From Acanthacorydalis orientalis (taxonomy: Eukaryota > Arthropoda > Insecta > Megaloptera > Corydalidae): DNA of 64,000 nt. The translations under genes and the position numbers were made by a program. Location: positions 17,415,012-17,479,011 of the forward strand of contig CM068313.1 of assembly GCA_034766995.1 (NCBI GenBank). The letters run 5' to 3'. Shown here piece after piece: positions 51,741-63,427 of this stretch. Position 1 is the first letter of the stretch, and each line of letters begins with the position of its first letter. The notes under the pieces were generated by a model. The model searched no databases. It had not been told where the DNA came from and worked only from the letters and a program-made list of their open reading frames with translations.

Positions 51741-52014
51741 TTCTCGGCGCTTTGTACAGATTAAAAACAAAGAATTTTCTCATTATTCCAAGACGGTGTT
51801 ACTTTTTGTTACTGCTTTTTTTCCTCATTTGCATAGAAATTCATTTAATACCTGATATCTGCTATTTGATATTGTGACTGTTATGTAATAGCGTGGTTTC
51901 AATTTCGTATGCAGAATTACAAAAAACTATTTCTAAAACGTTTATTGAACGATATACCATCACTTTATTTATTCAAGAATCCGTGGCCATTTATTAATTG
52001 AAGTAAATACATGT

Positions 52015-52015
52015 A

Positions 52016-52063
<48 letters not shown>
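52015..52063. repeat. (TA)n array, interrupted
   Basis: TA with TACATA steps. Confidence 0.95.
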
Positions 52064-52184
52064 CACAGGAGTTAATTATTTTAAGTTGTATTATTTAATT
52101 TATTTAATAGTTGTAACTATTACTAGACAATTAATGTACATCTTCAATATTCAAAAGAAATATTTGAAAAGACTTGAACAAAAT

Positions 52185-52186
<2 letters not shown>

Positions 52187-52236
<50 letters not shown>
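52187..52236. repeat. (TA)n array
   Basis: Pure TA run. Confidence 0.95.
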
Positions 52237-52238
<2 letters not shown>

Positions 52239-53167
52239 AAGGAACTTTTCATAAACGCTATCTCAATCATTATCGAAATTAACATACTACATTTTTAAAA
52301 AATTATAAATCTTTCATATTTCATTTTCTACATAATTCAATTGTCTTCTAGTTCAAACAACCTACAAAATAAGAATTTATAAACATAATATATTTAACAT
52401 AATATATTTTTATAATTCGTTTCACAAAATTTATTATTTTTATATTTTTAAATTATAAAACCCTTCTGTAAGACTGTACAAACATTTAAAGTCAATTAAA
52501 ATGATAACTAATCATTCCAATGAAATAAAAAATAAATCAGAGTTTAATCAATTAAATATAAAAAGAGTGTACATAGTTTTTATCTATTAACTAAAAACTT
52601 TAAGTTAACTTAATTATAATGTAAAATAAACAGTCTTGTTAATTAAATATTATTTAAAACTGTATAATAAAACAGCTTGTTGTTTTTATAAAACGTAACA
52701 TTAATACATAAATGAACAAAAATCGGAATTTCATGATATATTTTCATTTAAATTAGCGAGCGAAAATGAATTATTGACTACATATACATTTTCTTCGTTT
52801 ATTACAATAGGAAAACCAACGGTAATATCGTCAACATCTTCCACAATAACATTAATGACTACGTTGTAACTTTATGTCAGACACACCACTAATGCAATCT
52901 CAAATTACTTCTCGTGCAATGCAACGATATGAAGTTCCACAAGCAAAATACTATGCAATTTATGTGCATCGATATCAACTGCAAGTGAAGGCCACTTAGA
53001 TGCCACGAATAAGTATTTAATACAGGTTCAATGTTCAAACATTGTTCTTACAGTTTCTGAGTAAAGTATGTACACATTTATAGAGAGAATTAATATTTGA
53101 CAAGTAAATTTTAAAATCATGTTGCATTATTTATCACAATTAGCTTACATTCAGTGTGTGTGGATAC

Positions 53168-53203
<36 letters not shown>
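53168..53203. repeat. (TA)n array
   Basis: Pure TA run. Confidence 0.95.
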
Positions 53204-53206
<3 letters not shown>

Positions 53207-53594
53207 GTACAAGGACACTTTTGGGAATGAATAAATACCTCAAATATTTCAAATTTCTATAATAACCGATAATTAATTATATTATCAACTTTTGATAGAA
53301 TAATATTTATTTCAATGTCAATTTCAGTATTATCAGAACATATGCACAAAAAGGTTCAATATATGATTTAGAAAATAACAAATGTGTGGACTTAGCTATA
53401 AAAATTGAACTGTTGTCAAAATGTACAATAAAGTATCAAATTTATCAATAATCATGTTATTAAATATTTTAATAGATCTTATATGGTGTTATTTTTTATA
53501 AAATTAAATTTGGCTACAGTACCAAGCTATAATTATAACCCATTAACATAAATCGAATTTTATGAGAGATTTTTTCACTCGTTTTCTTATAAAA

Positions 53595-54050
53595 CTAGCG
53601 GGGTCCGCTCCCTACTCGCTATGCTCGCCGACCCTGAGAAGCTCCACCTCCGCTCGCTCTCGTTAAGTGTTAACAATTTTTAAATGATGAATAAAAAACT
53701 AAATATAGATATTTGTAATGAAATTTATTTTTTGATTTAAATGAAACCGTGAGAATAGCGAAACTGAAAAGAAAACTAAACTATTTCTAACTACTTCTAC
53801 TACTTCTGTGTAAACATATTCGTAATTGATTCGTGTTCTTCTGTACACTGAAACTTGATACCGTGCTTAGTGGTACATCTGGAGAAACCAACATACAACT
53901 GGCCGTACCCGAATACTGTTTCATTCGAATCGACGAACATGATTCGTAAAACATCGGAAATGATTGAAAATGGAAATGGTTAACGTGATACTTGTAAAGT
54001 GTAGCGTGGGGTAGCAGCGTTACGAGGAGGTGGTCTCCATGAAAAAACAA
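53595..54050 (-). mobile_element. Helitron-like 3' end with a decayed Pif1-type helicase C-terminus
   Basis: On the minus strand, about 53830-53945 reads VFGYGQLYVGFSRCTTKHG, the helicase motif VI block (HGQLYVALSRV) at the C-terminus of Pif1/Helitron helicases. The helicase has changes in the motif and upstream frame breaks. About 240 bp downstream is a GC-rich terminus ending GGGAGCGGACCCCGCTAG (to 53595) followed by T: this fits the Helitron 3' rule, CTRR end next to T, with a hairpin AGCGG/CCGCT just before it. The 5' end, Rep domain and most of the helicase are absent. Confidence 0.68.
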
Positions 54051-54173
54051 TTCTTTTATGGAAATTTTAAGATGGAATTATTTTTATATATAGAAAGACG
54101 ACTGAAATTTTACTGAAAAAGTGATTATGATCACTAATAGTGAAAAAATCATTAAATTGAAAATATATATCAT

Positions 54174-54476
54174 TTAACCCTTTGCGGTCGAATGTCGCCA
54201 TACAAGCGGCATCACACTTTTCTTTACTAGGTCGAATGTCGCCGCTAAAACGGCAAAAAAGAATTTCGTTATCGGTACTATACAAAAACTTAACCACATT
54301 TTTATTCTCAAATAATGATTATTGTTCTCCAATAAAATCTAAAATTCTATTAATACGATATTTTTTACTTAACATCTTATATTTAACTCTTCAGGACATA
54401 ATTTCACTTTATACCAAAAGTATATTCGACCCAACGAGAAATACAGTTGAAAAAGTTCCCGTCCGCAAAGAGTCAA
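54174..54476. mobile_element. piggyBac-type MITE (about 300 bp)
   Basis: TTAA (54174-54177) is followed by CCCTTTGCGGTCGAATG. The other end, read in reverse, is TTGACTCTTTGCGGACGGG, with TTAA degenerated to TCAA at 54473-54476. The motif GGTCGAATGTCGCC occurs twice at the left end (near 54185 and 54231). TTAA site and CCCTTTGCGG-type TIR indicate piggyBac. No catalytic coding region, so non-autonomous. Confidence 0.75.
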
Positions 54477-54479
54477 AAT

Positions 54480-55120
54480 AATACTCGAACTCAAACATAA
54501 TACTGTAACTCACTGCCATCAATTCTTATATCAGATTTTTCGTTTTGTTCGTTTACACTTGAAGTCGGTTTTGTGCTCATACACGAACCTCTCAATATGC
54601 AGACAAAATATCCATTGATACGTGTGTGATTATTCAAATAGATGTCCGTTAATTCTGTTCATTGATTCACGCCACGGTCTATTTACTCTGTCAATAGTAC
54701 ACGACACGGACTCATGAGTAATTAACAAGGGAAAATCATGTTGGCCGTGAATTTGAACTACCGAATGATAGGCATAGAATATAGTTCGAGGCGAGTCCGT
54801 GTAACGTTTTAAGTGCAACTGAAGTGAGACGTTGATTGCTTATCACTCGCATATCCATAATTGTATCCTTTACGTTCCGTGTAATGTGTTCATAGACGGG
54901 CGTACACTACTTGCTAGAAACAAGATCTAATGTATGTAAATGGAAAATGTAATTAAACAGAAATTCCTAATTGTTCTCGTAATTGTTCATTGTGCGCTGA
55001 TTACATTAACGTCATACACTTAAGAAAAGTACCACGTTGTTCATTATTATGTTACGTGGAACGCGGAACACGTCCTACATAGTTTGAATAAAGCCATAAT
55101 ATTGCACTCACTGGCCGTTA
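54480..55120. other. CpG-richer non-coding island
   Basis: Higher-GC stretch next to the piggyBac MITE; a 62-codon minus frame (54630-54818) has no recognisable features. Confidence 0.25.
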
Positions 55121-55286
55121 ATCCTACTTATTATGCTTATTATTTATAATCTAATTTCCTAACTCATACACAAGATGTATTACGTTTAATATGCACTTAG
55201 ATAATTCGCTCACATTGTAAGAACGGAAGATATTCAAGCCAAACATTTCAGGAAAAGTGCATCTAAACACGCCTATCACACAAAAA

Positions 55287-55288
<2 letters not shown>

Positions 55289-55334
<46 letters not shown>

Positions 55335-55346
55335 AAAGAAAGAAGG
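55289..55346. repeat. (TA)n followed by (AAAG)n
   Basis: TA run then AAAGAAAGAAAGAAGG. Confidence 0.95.
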
Positions 55347-55911
55347 TACTTGAAAATATATAGAAACAAAATGATGAAGATGAGCACGTATACTCAATTT
55401 TTAGAAAAACATACCTAAATAAATATATAAAAACATAATTTTTATATACATAAATATGTAATCCATTAAGAGCTAAACTTTTCCCACCAAATAAATATTT
55501 CTTCAACTGCATGAATATAAAAAAACGAAATTCCAAAGAACTGTTTATACTAAATAAATATTTACTTTTTTAACAATAGAAAAATTGCAATTTTATCGGT
55601 TACAGTACCTTGTTTATTCTGTGTTTGAATATATATATATACACATATATATATGGCAATCCAATAAACAATATTCTAACTGCAGCAAATTTGATATAGC
55701 AAGTTGTAGTTTTTCAAATAATATACATTTATTTATTTATTTAATTAAATAGCATACTGTATTTGCTTATATCCAAACAGTAAATATGAACCCGATACAT
55801 TTTTTCTGTTCGTTACTTTATCTTTTTTATAGTTTTTAATATTAAAAATTACAGGATCTTGTCAAGGCTTTAGTTAATTATGTACACAAAACATATTTAT
55901 ATGTACATATG

Positions 55912-55913
<2 letters not shown>

Positions 55914-55959
<46 letters not shown>
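55914..55959. repeat. (TA)n array
   Basis: Pure TA run. Confidence 0.95.
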
Positions 55960-55960
<1 letters not shown>

Positions 55961-57154
55961 CATTCAATATTATATCATTAAATTATTTATAATAAAAAAA
56001 CATATATAATTCATGTAAATGAGAACATTTTTAAACTTTAAAAAAAATAAATATTGTATAAATAAAACAAATGTACATGAAAATTATAAATTAAAAACAT
56101 TAGATTTGTAAGTATTATTAAAAAAAGTGTTTAAACACCTGTGAAATAAAAAAAATATATAGAACTATTATGTGCACATTTTTCTTTATAAGTATGAGCG
56201 GTCAATTTTATTTCATATGAATTTTATTCAACAAATATATTAAACCAAAACATTATGATATAAACTTCAGTGGCATGTATTCATTTCATAGTGTTGTTAT
56301 ATATTTTTTTCAAAGTAATATGAGAAACACAAATGTATAGTAAACGAAGTTTATAGCTTCGTGCCTCTAGAGATTTTTATAACCTCTATCTCCAAAACTC
56401 AGTTTGTGTCGTAAAGATGTATCTGAAAGTATATTTTTCAAATATAATATATATATATATATATTTATATAGTATTAAAAACTACAATATTCACTATTTA
56501 TTCATAACTTTTTAAATAAAATCTATAAAGAATATTTCCTAAATATTTTAAAAAAATCAATAGGTTTTCCTATTAAAATTGAATCATAAATAGCAAAATC
56601 GTCTCAAATAAATTAAAATAATATTTCACTTTCATTCTCAATTATGTGCGTAACACAATTTGAATATCAGCCACAGTATGAAAACGCTTTACACTCTAAA
56701 TTAACTAATTTTCTAGGACCACAAATTACTGTTTCCTTTTGAGAAACATATCGGATCATTTAAAACCAAATTTATTCAAACGCACAAGACCAATTACACA
56801 ACGTAAAGTGACAAACTGCGACAAGAACAATGTTATTTTATAGAATTACGCCTTCAATTTAAACGTTCGATCTTTTCTACAATTCTCATGAATAAATATA
56901 TCGTGTATATATAAATAATTATATATATATATATATATATAATACATTTAATATCTAAATGATTAAAAATCAAAGTTTACTTTTTATCTTCATTCAAAGA
57001 CATTTTTAATTATTATTTCGGTCAATCCTAAAATTTTTAGTAACATATCTTATAATTTTTAGTTAGATATATTTGTAAATTAATCTTTTTAAATGAATAA
57101 AATAATTTTACATCCATTGAAATACACTTGAGCCTTTTTTAAGTGGTGGAAAAA

Positions 57155-57270
57155 AAGTCGTGCAAAAAACGTGTAAAGATGAATGTAATGTGTCAAAAAT
57201 TGTGTAACTGTGAATAAATCGTGTTGAAAAAACTGTAAATGTGAATCGTGTAAAAAAATACCATATAAAA
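57155..57270. repeat. Degenerate tandem repeat, about 30 bp unit
   Basis: About three loose copies built from GTGTAAA, GTGAAT and TCGTG words with poly-A stretches. Confidence 0.5.
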
Positions 57271-58587
57271 AGAGACCCGAGTGTATACGCTTCATAATCA
57301 CTTATCTAAATTTAATACAATAATGTAAGTATCAACTTGATTATACATAATTTTAGTTTTAAACTTCAATTCAAAAAAGAACAAACGTAAATGAATGCTC
57401 TTGTTGTTAAAAAATGAATGAAATTATAGAATCATACGACTGACCAGCGATGAAATTAAAAAAAAATGATGATAGATGTACTCCCAAGTTAACATAAACC
57501 CACACTGTCACAATATTAAGGGATCTGTCAGAATTTAAATGAAATTACTCCAGCAAAATTGCTTTCGAACAAAAGATACATAAAACGTATAAAATATTAT
57601 ATTAAACAAACATACAATATAAAGACAAATGAGATTGCAATATAGTTTTAGCACTGATGCTTTTGTGAAGGGACTGAAAAGTCTTTTTAAAAAAAAGGTT
57701 ATCGATTTTTTTATATAAATGTAGATAACTATTTTAAATTCTAAACAATACATAATAAGTCAAATATTGAAAGACTGATACTAAAAAATTAAAAAAGTGA
57801 AATTAATTCACTTATCTTGGATAGGCCATGCATACTTATTATATTTTATAGAAGATCAATATGTGTTGTGTTGAGATATTACTGCCTATAGTTACATACT
57901 CAACCGATTAGTTACGACAAAATCTCTTGAACAAGTTACTAATAAAGTAAGTGAATTAAGTATATAATTAAATATCCACAGTAAAAAAAAACACACACTT
58001 TTAATGCTTTTTAGGGAAATCTCGCGGTAAACAACTTCTATAAAATATCAAATATAGCATTAAAATTAAAAATGATAACAATTAAAAATTATATTACAAT
58101 CAAATTCAAAGACACACTGAAGAATTCTAAAAAGATATCATTTATTATGAAATTTTAATAAAGAAAAAAAATAATTATTGTAAAACTGAAGATCGGTATT
58201 GGTTATTGGTAAATTCATCAAAATTTAAAATAACACACTAATTAAAAGGAACAACTTTAGTGAAATTAAGTTTTATTAACTCTCAAAAATTTATTTTTTA
58301 ATTACTTTCTGTTAATTGTACAATATTTCTTATTTTCATTAACCGTATTATTATATAAAATATTTTTATAATTTGTTTGTAGAAATATTTGGACCGATCA
58401 ATAATAATAGGAAAATAATTTATAAAAAAATATATTCTACAATAAAACAGTTTACGATACAACAACATGAGGGCACATCTGTATAAATATTTAAATTGAA
58501 ACACAATAATATAAATTTCATGAAATAACAATTTATTTCAACTTTGTGAAAATATACACATTCTCTAAATACATATACCAAAGATGC

Positions 58588-58646
58588 ATATATATGTGTG
58601 TATATATATATATATAAACATATATATATATATATATATATATACA
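58588..58646. repeat. (TG)n(TA)n array
   Basis: Short TG part then two TA runs. Confidence 0.95.
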
Positions 58647-59321
58647 CATGCGTACATGTTTACTCTTGGGATAAATTTATGAAAATGTAAGTGACTGATT
58701 CACCGTACATGTTTAAAACATATGTGGTAGTGTTAACATAAGAAGTTTAACTAATACTTAACCATTTAATGAATACATCCTCCAATACTTAGGTATTAGT
58801 TTCTCGTTTCGTTCATCACTTTTTCAACCTTTGCAATTAGTTTATTTGGAAACTGCTCGAAGCGATCTCAACTTTTCAAACAAGTCTACAAGATTTCACG
58901 TTACTCGAAGTACGTGAGAGAAACATACGGATTAAGTAAAAGTTTGTAATATTTATTTATAAGATTAATTTTACTTATAACTTCGTCAACTTTCCGTTCT
59001 TTATTTGGAAACTATGTAACCACACCTATGATCTTGTTTTGTTAATCGATATTCAATTTGATTAAATCTGTAGATAAATCGTTTTTTTTTTATTTGAGTC
59101 TCTCTTTTATTCAGATAGTCTTGACACTTGTCACATCTGTATAACTATTTATTCGGAAATATAACGTTTTATTGTGTAAAAATATATTTTTCAATTTTCG
59201 TACAAGGAAAATATTATTTAATAATGTTATTATTTCTTTTCATTTTTGAAATACTAAACGTATTTGACATTCAAACATGTTATTTTTTAAAAAAATAAAT
59301 ATGAGATTCTAATAAAATATA

Positions 59322-59323
59322 GG

Positions 59324-59379
<56 letters not shown>

Positions 59380-59390
59380 CTGTGTGTGTG
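59322..59390. repeat. (TA)n then (TG)n array
   Basis: TA run ending in TGTGTGTG. Confidence 0.95.
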
Positions 59391-59606
59391 TTAAAATAAA
59401 ATAAAAAAATCATTTTAATAACACAACTGTTAGTTCTATTAACATTTGAATAGTTTTATGAATTAAAAAATTACACAATACAGAATATATTCCAATTAGA
59501 TACATAAATGACAAAGTCAGAATCTTTGATCTTTGTATACAGACATGAAAATAATAAACAAAATTTATCTATATATTTAAACATATTTGCACAAAATTTA
59601 ACAAGT

Positions 59607-59654
59607 ATTGAGCAAAAAATTGAACAAAAAATTGACCAAAATATTGAACAAAAC
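59607..59654. repeat. Four tandem 12-mers
   Basis: ATTGAGCAAAAA, ATTGAACAAAAA, ATTGACCAAAAT, ATTGAACAAAAC in direct succession. Confidence 0.85.
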
Positions 59655-59799
59655 ACGTGTAGAGATTTTGCATTAAATTATTATTAACGACATCCAAAGT
59701 TAGACGAAAAATTGTGATATTGTTATCATAGCAACGACAATGATACATGTGACTTTATACAACAATCGGCCCAATCCAACTGTAAGAATGATTATATAA

Positions 59800-59887
59800 A
59801 TATATGAGATACGATGAAAGCGATGCGGACCGGGGAGAAGCCCTTCAGGGACGGCGAGCGTAGCGACTAGAGGGCAAAGCCCCCTGA
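59800..59887 (+). mobile_element. Helitron-like 3' terminal fragment, related to the one at 53.6 kb
   Basis: GC-rich block with CTTCAGGGACGGCGAGCG and TAGCGACTAG, closely matching the reverse complement of 53600-53660, then GGGCAAAGCCC hairpin and CCTGA ending at 59887 before T. CTGA fits the CTRR 3' end rule. No coding sequence remains. Orientation is opposite to that of the 53.6 kb copy. Confidence 0.62.
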
Positions 59888-60569
59888 TAATTTAAAAAAA
59901 ATATTTTTAGAACAACTCAGTATTATATGAAATGTATTACATGTTTTAATGTTTTCCTCTTATTCAAAAACATAATAAATAATTTTTCAATTTTTAAAAA
60001 ATATCATATTAAAAACAGAGATTCAAATTTATTTGAAATAGTTCAAATTAATAACAAGAATTAATTATTCGCAATTAAAAATTAATATTGTAGAAAATTA
60101 CATTTATAAAGAGTAATACACGCACCAATTTTCTCAGTTTTAACATAATGTACTATAAAATTTTATATTAAATGAAATAAACACACACATACAGATTAAA
60201 AAAGAAAGAAATATAACAATTGTTAGAATAATTAACTTACATACATAATGAACAAAATACAACACAAGTCAACAATTCTAAAATAGAAAGTGTTACAACG
60301 ATCAGACCAGGACACAGAAAATCAATATTTAAAATTATCACCGCTTTCTCATACCTTAAACCTAATGAAACGCAATACCCAAAGGAATATCGCGAACTGT
60401 CATTAGATAATCATATTTTATGCTCCAAAATAATTCAATAGTTAAGGGATTTGTAACCTAGATCAACGTTACAATTAATAAAGGGCCAGAGTATCGAATA
60501 ATCAAATGTAATTGAAATAATTACAGCAATATTACAAAATATAAATTGACCATTTGTTTAAACACACAT

Positions 60570-60574
60570 ACACG

Positions 60575-60609
<35 letters not shown>

Positions 60610-60612
60610 ATG
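60570..60612. repeat. (TA)n(TG)n array
   Basis: Flanked by CACACATACACG and its near inverse TGTGTGTATG, so it can fold as a hairpin. Confidence 0.9.
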
Positions 60613-60937
60613 TAAAGGATAAATAATGAGAGAATAAAAAATGTATAGAAAATGTGTAAAAAAGACATTTCGGCATCGATTTTATTAAAACACTTTGTAT
60701 AAAATTAATTAAATTTTATAATAAGATTTTCCCTTTTTGTTTATCAAGGAACAATAATTATTTATAAAGTCAAAATAAATACTGTTTTAGAATATATTTA
60801 AATATTTAGAAAAATAGCACTTCGGAAAATTTTGAATATAATAAATAAGAGATAAGAATGTCTTTAATAGTTTTTCCACTTTGAATTACCGAGCTTTTAG
60901 TTTAAATATAGCACCTAATAATTATGTATACTTTAAG

Positions 60938-60939
<2 letters not shown>

Positions 60940-60976
<37 letters not shown>
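60940..60976. repeat. (TA)n array
   Basis: Pure TA run. Confidence 0.95.
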
Positions 60977-60978
<2 letters not shown>

Positions 60979-61069
60979 TATACGTAATGTATAAATTTAT
61001 AAACTTTTCGTACATATAATTTAAGTAACAGAAGTGTACGTCAATAATAAGTTATTGATGAATCTTTGC

Positions 61070-61740
61070 GACGCTTACACTTTTTAATTAATGAACAGCG
61101 TTATAATCAAAATTTGGCGCGTACTATTATTTATTAAACACTATGCATGATAGTGTTATTCCCTATAGAGTGAACTAATTAAAGATTCATTTGGTAGGGT
61201 TTAAGGATTATTCCTACTATTATATTTTCTCAAAATCACGTTAACATTTGTCGGCATACAGTTTGAACGCGTACATTTACTTCGTTCACTATCATACATC
61301 TATGACAAATGTTATGAAATGAAGATATTAATAATTACACGTGATGTTATATTCTGAAGAAGACATAAAATAATGGAACCGTACATCGTTACAATCAAAC
61401 TTACGCGTAGTTGAACGCACAAATTACATATTCAAATTCCGGAACCGTATCACTAAAACTTTGCGATAAAGAAAATACCGCTGTAACATGTTCGAAACAT
61501 TTCATTCTTTATATTATTTTCTTGACGCTCTTTATCCTATATGTTAGTGGTACGGAAACGAGCGCAAGGGTTGTCCGCTTCCGTCCGTCCGTCCGTTCGT
61601 TCGTCCTGATCGTTATTTAAAAGACCGGCGAGGTGTATAGGATTCATTGTCATGAACGCGTGACAACAAGGGCGGTATCCACCTGAGACCAACGATATTC
61701 GGACGAAGGTGAAATAGCAAACCGCGGACGTTCATAACAT
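61070..61740. other. CpG-richer island with CCGT tetranucleotide repeat
   Basis: GC-richer stretch with a short CCGT/TCGT tandem (TCCGTCCGTCCGTTCGTTCG, about 61581-61604). A + frame at 61411-61620 is open over 69 codons, partly through the repeat. Candidate regulatory or promoter island. Confidence 0.3.
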
Positions 61741-61934
61741 CCCGTACATAAAGTTTGTTATTATGTTCTGTAACTTTAGATGATTTATTATTCGTTATTA
61801 TTACTATTTAAAATTTTATTAGCTACATTGACACTATGTTGTGACGTTGTGAAACGTCGTTGACCTAATTTATTTCTATTTATAATATTTTAGCTAAATG
61901 ATATATATTTATATAAAGCAGTTCTTTTAGATGC

Positions 61935-61936
61935 AT

Positions 61937-61967
<31 letters not shown>

Positions 61968-61993
61968 CATATATATATGTACATATACATCTA

Positions 61994-62038
<45 letters not shown>
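61935..62038. repeat. (CA)n(TA)n compound array
   Basis: CA run, mixed TA/CA, then long TA run. Confidence 0.95.
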
Positions 62039-62042
<4 letters not shown>

Positions 62043-63172
62043 CACAAATTTTAGCAAACAAAAAAGAAGAATAAAAAAATAAAAACAATAAAAACGTAGT
62101 AGACTTAATGAAAGAAATCAAATAGTTGTAAATGATATTTCTTCGAAATATTGAAAACTCATCAAAAAGTCACGAAGTGAAAAGCGAGATAAGAGGCGAC
62201 GTGATGTTTATACATCTGCTCTGAAGAATATCACTAACCAAAGTATTGATGAAAGTATTTCAAACAATTGTAAAACATATATAAATGTTTAAAATGCAGA
62301 TATAAGAGAAATACAATGAATATTTTAACATAAATTGTGACAATCACATTCTTTTTTTTAAAAAAAAACAAAATCAGATACTGATAAATCGTTTCAGCTT
62401 ATATAAAATAATAATGTAAGATCGAAAAACAATACACATAAAGACAGAAAAATAAATAAATCAATGTATATAAAAAAAATCTGAAAAACTTAATAAACTA
62501 TAAAAAATAAATAATATGTGCTGAACATTACATAAATAAATCTATTTTTATAGAAAATAATCATTTTAAATCCAGTAACGTTCAGTAGAATTACAATTTC
62601 GTTTTTAAAATTTAGTTATAAAGAATAATTTCTAAGAAATTCTGATATATTTAAGAGCCTTATTCATTATTCTGGAAAAACAAAGACTGTACTTGTTTAA
62701 TATGTAATTTTTAATACAAAATAAAATTGCAAAATTTGTTTTATTTATTATCTCATAATAAGTAATAATTAATTACTGAATAAAAAAAATTGTATTATCA
62801 AAAGCATTACGAATAATAGTCGCGCAAAGTTTATTATTCAAATACTATATTTTCGTATCATTTACATTGATAACAAAATAGGTTTTTTAGTAATACCAAA
62901 ATCGCGCGATAAAAGATCGTTCAATATTTATCAGTATATAATCGACAAGCGATTTATTTAAAATTGACTATCATCATTTCCGTTCTGATAACTGATCATC
63001 GATTCATCACTTCATTCCACGGAATCACTTCAACAGGTGCATTAAAGCACTCAATACCGATGACCTACCGGATACGGAAACTGTTGTGGAACATGTAGAA
63101 CGGATCCAATCAATTGGCCATGAATGATTCTGTTCAAGGATGTACTCATTGAAGTAATGAAACATAAGTTTG

Positions 63173-63174
<2 letters not shown>

Positions 63175-63234
<60 letters not shown>
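63175..63234. repeat. (TA)n array
   Basis: Long pure TA run. Confidence 0.95.
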
Positions 63235-63240
<6 letters not shown>

Positions 63241-63338
63241 TATCGACTTGTTATAAAAATTACGTTCATGAGACTGTCTTTACTTTTTTATAATTAGTTC
63301 TGATTTTATAGTCAGTAAATTTTAATCGTGATTACATG

Positions 63339-63345
<7 letters not shown>

Positions 63346-63424
<79 letters not shown>
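63346..63424. repeat. (TA)n array, longest pure run
   Basis: About 75 bp of uninterrupted TA followed by TGTGTGTG. Confidence 0.95.

Positions 63425-63427
<3 letters not shown>

Larger units (their letters stand above)
55500..59700. other. Gene-free AT-rich stretch
   Basis: TA arrays, the 12-mer tandem and the degenerate 57.2 kb repeat; no gene recognised. Confidence 0.5.

Noticed and set aside
61581..61604. Telomere-like or satellite repeat (CCGT)n
   Set aside because: Only five to six units; a short microsatellite, not a telomeric motif.
297..63424. CRISPR or satellite array interpretation of the repeats
   Set aside because: Repeats are simple dinucleotides without spacers of regular length, and the window is eukaryotic.
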